10,694 bases of DNA from Longimicrobiales bacterium. GTDB lineage: Bacteria; Gemmatimonadota; Gemmatimonadetes; Longimicrobiales; Gaopeijiaceae. Within the stretch, counting starts at the first letter, position 1. Every line of letters starts with the position of its first letter. Below the pieces are notes generated by a model. That model saw only the letters and a program-made list of their open reading frames with translations, was not told the DNA's origin and searched no databases. This document shows positions 1 through 5,122 of the stretch, piece after piece. A program made the translations under genes and the position numbers. Location of the stretch: assembly GCA_028280205.1 (NCBI GenBank), contig JANQME010000464.1:1-10694 (forward strand). The letters are read 5' to 3'.

Positions 1-494
1 TGCGACCAGCGCAGGATCGCGGGAGCGGGCGGGACCGGGGGGATATGGAGGAGCGCATCCGTCTGCAGATGCAGCGTGTCATGGCGGCACGCCTCCAGCT
101 CTCGGAGGAGGAAAGCAGGCGGCTCACCGAGGTGGTGCGCGGCTTCGAGGAGAACCGGCGTGAGCTGCGTCGCTCGGAGCTCGCTGCCCGCCGCCGCGTG
201 GAGGCACTCCTGCTCGAAGGCGGCACCGACGACGAGGAGGCCGACGCGCTTCTGGCTCGCATCGTGGAGCTCCGGCGCACGGAGGCCGAACTCTTCGCCG
301 AGGAGCAGGAGGCGCTCCTCGAGGTGCTCCCGGCCGCCAAAGTGCTCCGGCTCCAGATGTTCCGCGAGGAGATGGGCCGTCGCATCCGGGCCCTGAGGCG
401 CGGGGGAGAGCACGATCGTCTGCCCCCGGGCGCACCCCCGGGTGTAGGACTGCCGGGGAACGCGGAGTGGCTGCTCGGGGTCGATGACGTATGA
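1..494 (+). CDS. Spy/CpxP-like periplasmic protein, 5'-truncated by window
   Basis: The reading frame is open from base 3 and ends with TGA at 492-494. The first ATG is at 45, but the upstream codons (R-P-A-Q-D-R-G...) read like the region just after a signal peptide, so the true start probably lies outside the window. The visible part is almost all charged alpha-helix: Arg- and Glu-rich, with an LQLSEEES stretch about 18 residues after the ATG at 45, where Spy/CpxP-family proteins carry their LTxxQ-type motif. A Pro/Gly-rich tail follows. Proteins of this type are small periplasmic helical chaperones or metal-stress sensors, often near sigma-factor genes. The stop overlaps the moaD start by four bases (ATGA, 491-494), so it is probably cotranscribed with the molybdopterin genes, although no functional link is known. 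The family call rests on composition and the one motif; another coiled-coil envelope protein is possible. Confidence 0.6.
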   Translation, partial: RPAQDRGSGRDRGDMEERIRLQMQRVMAARLQLSEEESRRLTEVVRGFEENRRELRRSELAARRRVEALLLEGGTDDEEADALLARIVELRRTEAELFAEEQEALLEVLPAAKVLRLQMFREEMGRRIRALRRGGEHDRLPPGAPPGVGLPGNAEWLLGVDDV

Positions 495-742
495 CCTTCT
501 CCGTGCACGCGCTCTTCTTCGCCGCCTACCGCGACCTCGTGGGCGCGCCTTCGCTCGCCGTCGAGCTCGACGAAGGGGCGACCGTCGCCGACCTCGTGCG
601 GGAGCTGCGGGGGCGCGGGGCGCCGTTCGACGGCCTCCCGGTCGAGCCCGCCGTCGCGGTCAACCGGACGTACGCCTTCCTCGACGAGCCGCTCGGCTCG
701 GACGACGAGGTGGCGTTCATTCCACCGGTCGCCGGAGGCTGA
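491..742 (+). CDS. moaD: MoaD, molybdopterin synthase sulfur-carrier subunit
   Basis: This 83-residue protein has the size and beta-grasp (ubiquitin-like) pattern of MoaD. It has an N-terminal strand ending in FFAAYRDLVG, a helix around TVADLVRELR, a conserved AVNRTYAFLDEPL segment, and the invariant C-terminal Gly82-Gly83. In the family the terminal glycine is adenylated by a MoeB-type enzyme and converted to a thiocarboxylate, which donates sulfur to cyclic pyranopterin monophosphate in the MoaD2-MoaE2 synthase. The start at 491 overlaps the stop of the preceding gene as ATGA, indicating translational coupling. An ATG at 484 is in another frame and was not used. moaE begins four bases after the stop. 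No moaC or activating enzyme is in the window. Confidence 0.93.
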   Translation: MTFSVHALFFAAYRDLVGAPSLAVELDEGATVADLVRELRGRGAPFDGLPVEPAVAVNRTYAFLDEPLGSDDEVAFIPPVAGG

Positions 743-746
743 GCGC

Positions 747-1208
747 TTGGTGTACTCCGCCGTCGTGCCGGACGCGATCGACCCCGCTTCCGTTCTGGCC
801 CACGTCGGTCATCCGGAGGACGGCGCGACGGTGCTGTTCCTCGGGGTCGTGCGGGACCATGCCGACGGGCGGCCCGTCGGGGGGATGCGCTACGATGCCT
901 ACCGGGAGATGGCGGACGGCGTACTCGCCGCCATCGCCCGCGGGGCGGCCGAGCGGCTCGGAACGGACCGGCTGGCCGTGGTGCACCGTACCGGGGAGCT
1001 CGAGATCGGCGAGGTGTCGGTCGCGATCGCCGTGTCCAGTCCACACCGTGCCGAGTCGTTCGACGCTTCCCGCTATGTGATCGAGGAGATCAAGAAGCGC
1101 CTTCCCGTGTGGAAGAAGGAGCGGTACACGGACGGCGACGCCGAGTGGGTAGCGGGTACTCGGCCTCCGGGTACCGGGCGCGCGCCGAAGGTCGAGGGGG
1201 TCTCGTGA
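747..1208 (+). CDS. moaE: MoaE, molybdopterin synthase catalytic subunit
   Basis: MoaE is the large subunit of molybdopterin synthase, which adds two dithiolene sulfurs to cyclic pyranopterin monophosphate using MoaD thiocarboxylate. From the TTG at 747 the protein is 153 residues. Visible family features are FLGVVRDHADGRPV near residues 31-44 (with Arg36), the His100-Arg101 pair in SSPHRAESF, and the basic active-site segment IKKRLPVWKKE at 115-125, which holds the lysines equivalent to the catalytic pair of the E. coli enzyme. GGAGG at 734-738 lies eight bases before TTG 747. The next codon is GTG (750), an equally possible start that changes only one residue. The stop overlaps the moaA start as GTGA (1205-1208). 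The C-terminal 15 or so residues are Gly/Pro-rich and look like a flexible tail. Confidence 0.93.
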   Translation: MVYSAVVPDAIDPASVLAHVGHPEDGATVLFLGVVRDHADGRPVGGMRYDAYREMADGVLAAIARGAAERLGTDRLAVVHRTGELEIGEVSVAIAVSSPHRAESFDASRYVIEEIKKRLPVWKKERYTDGDAEWVAGTRPPGTGRAPKVEGVS

Positions 1209-2185
1209 TCGATCAGTTCGGACGGCGCGTCGAGTACCTCCGGATCTCGGTCACGGATAAGTGCAACCTGCGCTGCGTGTACTGCATGCCGATGGAGGGC
1301 CTCCCCTGGCTCAAGCGTCAGGAGCTGCTGACGTACGAGGAGATCGCGCGGATCGTGCGCGTCATGGCGGGCATCGGCTTGCGCCGTGTGCGCATCACGG
1401 GGGGCGAGCCGCTCGTGCGCCGCGACCTCCCGGACCTGGTGCGGCAGATCGCGTGGGTGCCCGAGATCGAGGATCTCTCCCTGTCCACGAACGCGGTGCT
1501 CCTGGCCGACCTCGCCGACGAGCTGCGCTCGGCCGGCGTGCAGAGGCTGAACGTCTCGCTCGACTCGCTGCGCCCCGATCGTGTCGACGAGATCGCCCGT
1601 CGGCCGGGCTCCTACCCGAAGATCATGGAGGGCCTCGCCGCCGCGGAGGAGGCGGGCTTCTCGCCGATCAAGATCAACGTCGTCCTCATCCGGGGCCGGA
1701 ACGACGACGAGATCGAGGAGTTCGCCGAGATCACCCGCGAACGTCCGTGGCACGTGCGCTTCATCGAGATGATGCCCACCGGGGCGAACCTCGAGCTGAG
1801 CGCCGAGCAGTTCGTCTCGTGCACCGAGGCGCTGCGGCGGATCGAGCGGATCGAGGCGCTCGAGCCCGTCGCCGGCCCGTTCGGGAACGGGCCGGCGCGC
1901 TACCATCGCTTCCCCGGTGCCCCCGGGACGATCGGCGTGATCACCCCGATGAGTCACAACTACTGCGATCGATGCAATCGGATGCGTCTGACCGCCGACG
2001 GCCAGCTCCGCCCCTGCCTCTTCGGGGCGCTCCAGACGAACCTGCGCGACCCGCTCCGGGCGGGCGAGGATCTGGTGCCCCTCATCGCCGAAACGCTGCG
2101 CGTGAAGCCCGAGCGGCACTACCTGATCCAGGGCAGCGCCGCCGGTTCCGGAGGCCTCGTGGCGCTCTCGCAGACCGGCGGGTAG
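1205..2185 (+). CDS. moaA: MoaA, GTP 3',8-cyclase (radical SAM)
   Basis: MoaA converts GTP to 3',8-cyclo-7,8-dihydro-GTP, the first step of molybdenum cofactor synthesis; MoaC then makes cyclic pyranopterin monophosphate. From GTG 1205 the protein is 326 residues, normal for the family. The N-terminal radical-SAM cluster is CNLRCVYC (Cys20, Cys24, Cys27), followed by the SAM-binding ITGGEPL at 64-70. The second cluster that binds GTP is CDRCNRMRL with a later cysteine (Cys254, Cys257, Cys271). The C-terminal Gly325-Gly326 needed for catalysis is present. The reading frame is open further upstream (GTG at 1109), but that stretch lies inside moaE and lacks family similarity. GTG 1205 has GAGGGGG about five bases upstream and overlaps the moaE stop, so coupling supports it. 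The moaD-moaE-moaA order suggests one transcript. Confidence 0.96.
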   Translation: MIDQFGRRVEYLRISVTDKCNLRCVYCMPMEGLPWLKRQELLTYEEIARIVRVMAGIGLRRVRITGGEPLVRRDLPDLVRQIAWVPEIEDLSLSTNAVLLADLADELRSAGVQRLNVSLDSLRPDRVDEIARRPGSYPKIMEGLAAAEEAGFSPIKINVVLIRGRNDDEIEEFAEITRERPWHVRFIEMMPTGANLELSAEQFVSCTEALRRIERIEALEPVAGPFGNGPARYHRFPGAPGTIGVITPMSHNYCDRCNRMRLTADGQLRPCLFGALQTNLRDPLRAGEDLVPLIAETLRVKPERHYLIQGSAAGSGGLVALSQTGG

Positions 2186-2210
2186 ACCTCCCTCCGAGCC
2201 TCGTTATACT
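2183..2210 (+). promoter_or_regulatory. sigma-70-like promoter candidate for mdh
   Basis: TATACT at 2205-2210 matches the -10 consensus at five of six positions. TAGACC at 2183-2188 matches TTGACA at four of six, with a 16-bp spacer. The site starts at the moaA stop codon and ends 44 bases before the mdh ATG, suggesting that mdh has its own transcription start rather than relying only on readthrough from the moa block. The -10 is AT-rich in otherwise very GC-rich DNA. No experimental start is known. Confidence 0.5.
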
Positions 2211-2254
2211 CCGGCGGCCATTCAGGAAAATCTGCCGCGGAGCGAAGGCTTTTC

Positions 2255-3196
2255 ATGAGCGCGAAGAAGATCACCGTCGTCGGTGCCGGGCACGTCGGAG
2301 CGACGTGCTCGCAGCTGCTGTCCCAGAAGGAGCTGGCCCGAGAGGTCGTCCTCGTCGACATCGCCGAGGGGATCCCCCAGGGCAAGGGCCTCGACCAGTG
2401 GGAGAGCGCGCCCATCGAGGGCTTCGACGCGCGGGTCTACGGCGCGAACGACTACGAGTCGTGCGAAGGCTCGGAGATCTTCATCGTCACCGCCGGAATC
2501 GCCCGCAAGCCGGGGATGAGCCGAGACGACCTGCTCAAGACGAACGCAGGGGTCATCCGATCGGTCACGAACGAGATCAAGCGCGTCGCGCCCGACTCGA
2601 TCATCATCATGGTCACGAATCCGCTGGACGTGATGGCGCAGGTCGCGCTCGAGACGTCCGGATTCCCGCGCGAGCGGGTGATCGGGATGGCGGGCGTGCT
2701 CGACACCGCGCGGTACCGCTCCTTCATCGCACTCGAGCTCGATGTCTCGATCGAGGACATCCAGGCGCTCGTGCTCGGCGGACACGGCGACACCATGGTG
2801 CCTCTGGCGAGCTATACGTCGGTGAGCGGGATCCCCCTCACCCAGCTCCTCGCCCAGGATCGCATCGACGCGCTCGTCGAGCGTACGAGGAAGGGCGGGG
2901 GAGAGATCGTCTCGTACCTCAAGACCGGGAGCGCCTACTACGCCCCGGCCGCGGCGTCCGTCCAGATGGCGGAGGCGATCGTGAAGGACAAGCGCCGCAT
3001 CCTCCCCTGCGCCGCGTGGCTGCAGGGAGAGTACGGCTTCCACGACCTGTATCTCGGTGTGCCTTGCATGCTGGGCGAGAACGGCCTCGAGCGGATCGTG
3101 GAGGTGGAGCTCGACGAGGAGGAGAGGGCCGCGCTGGCCACCAGCGCCGAGCACGTCACCTCGACGGTCTCGGCGCTCGAGGCGCTGCAGAGTTGA
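2255..3196 (+). CDS. mdh: Malate dehydrogenase, LDH-like NAD-dependent type
   Basis: This enzyme oxidises malate to oxaloacetate with NAD in the tricarboxylic acid cycle, in the cytosol. The 313-residue protein has the Rossmann motif GAGHVG at 10-15, with Asp35 at the end of the second strand, which favours NAD over NADP. The active-site loop ARKPGMSR has Arg84 (the malate rather than lactate specificity position) and Arg90. Asn122 lies in VTNPLDV, Arg153 in LDTARYR, and the catalytic His177 in GGHGDTMVP with its usual Asp partner in the LDTAR segment. This is the LDH-like MDH group of many non-proteobacterial phyla. The ATG at 2255 has GAAGG six bases upstream. No strong terminator directly follows; the first hairpin is at 3350-3389, beyond a new promoter candidate. 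Confidence 0.96.
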   Translation: MSAKKITVVGAGHVGATCSQLLSQKELAREVVLVDIAEGIPQGKGLDQWESAPIEGFDARVYGANDYESCEGSEIFIVTAGIARKPGMSRDDLLKTNAGVIRSVTNEIKRVAPDSIIIMVTNPLDVMAQVALETSGFPRERVIGMAGVLDTARYRSFIALELDVSIEDIQALVLGGHGDTMVPLASYTSVSGIPLTQLLAQDRIDALVERTRKGGGEIVSYLKTGSAYYAPAAASVQMAEAIVKDKRRILPCAAWLQGEYGFHDLYLGVPCMLGENGLERIVEVELDEEERAALATSAEHVTSTVSALEALQS

Positions 3197-3231
3197 CCGC
3201 CGCTCGTGGCGGGAGGGCGTTGACCGGCGCT
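3192..3231 (+). repeat. 13-bp direct repeat, 27-bp period, at the tRNA-Asn leader promoter
   Basis: GTTGACCGCCGCT (3192-3204) and GTTGACCGGCGCT (3219-3231) differ at one base. The second copy contains the -35 hexamer of the tRNA-Asn leader promoter; the first overlaps the mdh stop codon. A period of 27 bp is about two and a half helical turns, so a factor bound to both would contact opposite faces. It could be a regulator site, a remnant of promoter duplication, or chance. Confidence 0.4.
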
Positions 3232-3248
3232 GCGGGCCACGCGAGAAT
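3220..3248 (+). promoter_or_regulatory. Promoter candidate for tRNA-Asn leader transcript
   Basis: TTGACC (3220-3225, five of six matches to the -35 consensus) and GAGAAT (3243-3248, four of six to the -10) are separated by the ideal 17 bp. The expected transcription start, about seven bases after the -10, falls at 3255, the A of the leader ATG, implying a leaderless or nearly leaderless mRNA. It is the best promoter I can find upstream of tRNA-Asn; only two bases lie between the attenuator hairpin and the tRNA, so the tRNA cannot have a promoter downstream of the hairpin. Confidence 0.55.
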
Positions 3249-3254
3249 CAGGTC

Positions 3255-3332
3255 ATGAATACGGTCGCCCGAAATTCCAATTCGAATGTGAATCGCAGCC
3301 TGCGCAGGGGACGCGGCCTCGATCTCGGATAG
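3255..3332 (+). CDS. Putative Asn-rich leader peptide (25 aa) of tRNA-Asn
   Basis: This ORF encodes 25 residues beginning MNTVARNSNSNVNR and ending with TAG at 3330-3332. Five residues are Asn (2, 7, 9, 11, 13), and all five codons are AAT, although moaA and mdh use AAC for nearly every Asn. No good Shine-Dalgarno sequence precedes the ATG, but the promoter candidate places the transcription start on it, so leaderless initiation is plausible. The last third of the ORF (3313-3328) is complementary to 3349-3361, the left part of the terminator hairpin. A ribosome stopped at the TAG would cover that segment, whereas one stalled at the Asn codons would leave it free. This is the design of amino-acid leader peptides such as those of trp, his or ilv operons, here in front of tRNA-Asn. 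Translation is unproven, and a chance ORF remains possible. Confidence 0.5.
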   Translation: MNTVARNSNSNVNRSLRRGRGLDLG

Positions 3333-3361
3333 CGGACAGACCAGACTACCGAGACGGCCGC
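3313..3361 (+). promoter_or_regulatory. Predicted antiterminator stem in tRNA-Asn leader
   Basis: GCGGCC (3313-3318) can pair with GGCCGC (3356-3361), and TCTCGG (3323-3328) with CCGAGA (3349-3354). That gives two perfect 6-bp helices separated by an asymmetric internal loop (TCGA against a single C), with a 20-base apical loop. The right arm is shared with the left arm of the terminator hairpin at 3350-3389, so the two structures exclude each other. The left arm lies inside the last codons of the leader ORF and ends one base before its stop codon, where a terminating ribosome would mask it. Confidence 0.45.
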
Positions 3362-3389
3362 GGCCCCCGAAGGGGTCGCGGCCGTTTCG
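3350..3389 (+). terminator. GC-rich hairpin (attenuator/terminator) upstream of tRNA-Asn
   Basis: Bases 3350-3367 pair with 3372-3389 in a continuous 18-bp stem closed by a CGAA tetraloop, with only two G-T wobbles (at 3353/3386 and 3363/3376). The 3' side has TTT at 3385-3387 followed by CGCTT, so the T-tract is short, as is common in GC-rich genomes, and termination strength is uncertain. The hairpin ends two bases before the mature tRNA 5' end. It may instead be an mdh terminator or a precursor-processing structure, but any tRNA transcript starting upstream must pass through it. Confidence 0.6.
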
Positions 3390-3391
3390 CT

Positions 3392-3464
3392 TGGGGTGTA
3401 GCTCAATCGGCAGAGCGCCTGGCTGTTAACCAGGAGGTTGGAGGTTCGAGCCCTCCCGCCCCAG
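3392..3464 (+). tRNA. tRNA-Asn (anticodon GTT)
   Basis: All cloverleaf elements fit. The acceptor stem is TGGGGTG (3392-3398) with CGCCCCA (3457-3463), including one T-G wobble, plus discriminator G3464. The D stem is GCTC/GAGC (3401-3404, 3413-3416). The anticodon stem is CCTGG/CCAGG (3418-3422, 3430-3434) around the loop CTGTTAA, with anticodon GTT at 3425-3427. The variable loop is 5 bases. The T stem is GGAGG/CCTCC (3440-3444, 3452-3456) with loop TTCGAGC. CCA is not encoded. It decodes AAC and AAT, the second being the codon repeated in the leader ORF upstream. The gene on the far side is convergent, ending 34 bases downstream. Confidence 0.97.
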
Positions 3465-3498
3465 TGAGGGAGCGAGGTGAGCTCGGCCGTCGGTTCGC

Positions 3499-4929
3499 TC
3501 ACGGCACTTCTTGGCTCCGGTACGCGGACTCGATCGCGGCGACGAGCTCGGCGTCCGAGAACGGCCTCTCCAGGGCCGTTTCGACCCCCACCTCCCTCGC
3601 CTTCTCTTCCCAGTCGGAGCCTTCGCCACGACCGATGGCCACGACGGGTACCCGGGCGTTGAGACGGGTCAGCCATCGGATGAGTCCGATTCCGTCTCCC
3701 GTGGTCGCGGCGAAATCGGCGAGCACGACGTCGAGGTCGGAGGAGGTGTAGACGCCCACCGCCTCCAGCCCGGAGCGGGCCCGTTCCACGACGAAGCCTG
3801 CGCCCTCGAGCGTCGCGGCGAGGGCGTCCAGGGCGGGCTCCTCCTCGTGAATGGCCAGGATGGTCAGGTCCTTCGGGATGCCGGCTCGTGCGCTGGCTCG
3901 CCACTGCCGCAACGCGTCGATCAGGTCGGCGCGGAACCAGGCGCCGGCGCCGCCGACGAGCGTCGCCACGGCGTCCTGCGGTGACATCCGCTCTCGAAAG
4001 GGACGGTCCTCCGTGAGCGCGGACCACGCTTCGGCGAGCCCGACGATCTGTCCTCCGAGGGAGATCTCGTCTCCTTTCTTCCCGTCGGGATATCCCGAAC
4101 CGTCCAGGCGCTCATGGTGCTCGAGCACGTACGTCGCCACGGGTCCGATGTGTTCCAGGGGCTTCAGGAGCTCCGCCCCGAACCGACAGTGCTCGGCAAC
4201 GAGCGCGAACTCATTCCGGCTGAGGGTGCCGGGTTTGTTCAGCACCGCGTCGGGAACCGCGACCATCCCCACGTCGTGAAGCAATGCCGCCGTGCGGATC
4301 GGTCCCACGTCGGCGGGTTCCAACCCGAGCGCCTCGGCGATCCCGGTCGCGCACTCCGCCACCCGAAGGCTGTGACCCCGGAACTGCGGCGTACTCGCCT
4401 CCGCAGCATTCATGAGCGAGGTGATGGTTCCGAGCGTCACCCGGCGGAGCAGCTCCGTGCCACGCTTGACCTCCGCCCGAAGCCACACGTCCATGTCCCG
4501 TTGATACTCGAGCCGGGCATGATCGACGAAAGCCGCGCTGGTCGTGCGGAGGAGCTCGGAAGGCTCGAACGGCTTTCGGAGGTAGTCGAACGCTCCCGCG
4601 CGCAGTGCAGCCTGCGCGACGTCCTCCCCTCCGGCTCCCGTGAGGAGCACCACGCGCAGGTCCGGGTTGATCGCCAGCGCCTCGCTCGCGAAGCGCGTAC
4701 CCGTCATCTCCGGCATCTCATGGTCGGTGATGACCAGCTTGGGTGACCCCGGGTCGATCGAATCGAGGCACTCGCGAGGAGCCCCGAATTCGCGAACATC
4801 GTAACCGGATAGGGTGAGCAGCTTTCGAAGGCCGGACCTCATGGCCGGGTCGTCATCGAGGACGTACACGATCTCGGACTCGACGTCCGGCAGCTCGAAG
4901 GCCGGCACGCCGTCAGGCGTAGGATCCAT
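3499..4929 (-). CDS. REC-HD-GYP-REC response regulator, HD-GYP site partly degenerate
   Basis: The 476-residue cytosolic protein has three domains. REC1 (about 20-140) has the acidic pocket Asp25-27, phospho-acceptor Asp69 in VITDHEMPEM and Lys119 in RKPF. HD-GYP (about 165-350) is the cyclic-di-GMP phosphodiesterase fold: His186, His218-Asp219, His247, His271-His272 and DGSGYP are kept. However, HDxGK reads HDVGM (Met222), the usual ADxxDAL segment reads AEAWSAL (Glu300, Ser303), and the later FDP-type motif is FRAD. REC2 (about 355-470) keeps a candidate Asp405 but has Arg455 in place of the signalling Lys. I infer reduced or altered phosphodiesterase activity, or a ligand-sensing role. The upstream sequence has no clear Shine-Dalgarno. 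The gene is divergent from the histidine kinase at 5123, a likely phosphodonor. Confidence 0.9.
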   Translation of the reverse strand: MDPTPDGVPAFELPDVESEIVYVLDDDPAMRSGLRKLLTLSGYDVREFGAPRECLDSIDPGSPKLVITDHEMPEMTGTRFASEALAINPDLRVVLLTGAGGEDVAQAALRAGAFDYLRKPFEPSELLRTTSAAFVDHARLEYQRDMDVWLRAEVKRGTELLRRVTLGTITSLMNAAEASTPQFRGHSLRVAECATGIAEALGLEPADVGPIRTAALLHDVGMVAVPDAVLNKPGTLSRNEFALVAEHCRFGAELLKPLEHIGPVATYVLEHHERLDGSGYPDGKKGDEISLGGQIVGLAEAWSALTEDRPFRERMSPQDAVATLVGGAGAWFRADLIDALRQWRASARAGIPKDLTILAIHEEEPALDALAATLEGAGFVVERARSGLEAVGVYTSSDLDVVLADFAATTGDGIGLIRWLTRLNARVPVVAIGRGEGSDWEEKAREVGVETALERPFSDAELVAAIESAYRSQEVP

Positions 4930-5012
4930 GGGGAGCGATATGAACTCGGCGGAGGGTGGGCTCGAGGGAAGCTCGCCTGCATCTCCAGAACGTTATGCGT
5001 CGGGAGGCCCAC

Positions 5013-5022
5013 ACCCTAGGGT
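5013..5022. promoter_or_regulatory. 10-bp perfect palindrome in divergent intergenic region
   Basis: ACCCTAGGGT is a perfect dyad in the 193-bp space between the divergent response regulator (start 4929) and histidine kinase (start 5123). Its location suits an operator serving both genes, but a single 10-bp palindrome is weak evidence. No convincing -35/-10 pair was found elsewhere in 4930-5122. Confidence 0.2.
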
Positions 5023-5122
5023 CGGCGGATCGAGGCGTCGAAGGAAATCCTTGCACGTCCTGATCGCGGGGTGCCTTCGTTGAAGTATCGGCTCAGATCA
5101 CGCGCACTCGACGCTCGCATTC

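Noticed and set aside
1109..1204. Upstream extension of the moaA frame to GTG 1109
   Set aside because: It lies inside moaE in another frame and encodes no MoaA-like sequence. GTG 1205 has a ribosome binding site and the coupled GTGA overlap.
1073..2119. Long minus-strand frame opposite moaA (and similar ones opposite mdh and the kinase)
   Set aside because: Shadow frames produced by high third-position GC; low-complexity His/Arg/Pro-rich translations with no motifs.
3350..3389. Reading the hairpin only as a simple mdh terminator
   Set aside because: Not excluded, but a promoter and an Asn-rich ORF lie between mdh and the hairpin. The tRNA begins two bases after the hairpin, and the competing stem uses the same arm; a plain terminator explains none of these.
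3392..3464. tRNA-Asn as an integration (att) site for a mobile element
   Set aside because: No integrase, no repeated tRNA 3' end in the window, and the flanking genes look chromosomal.
3477..3502. GTGAGC/GCTCAC inverted repeat after tRNA-Asn as a terminator
   Set aside because: Only six pairs, a 14-base loop, no T-tract, and it overlaps the stop codon of the convergent gene.
5051..5088. TTGCAC and AAGTAT as a kinase promoter
   Set aside because: Spacing of 26 bp is too long, and no sigma-54 pattern fits either.
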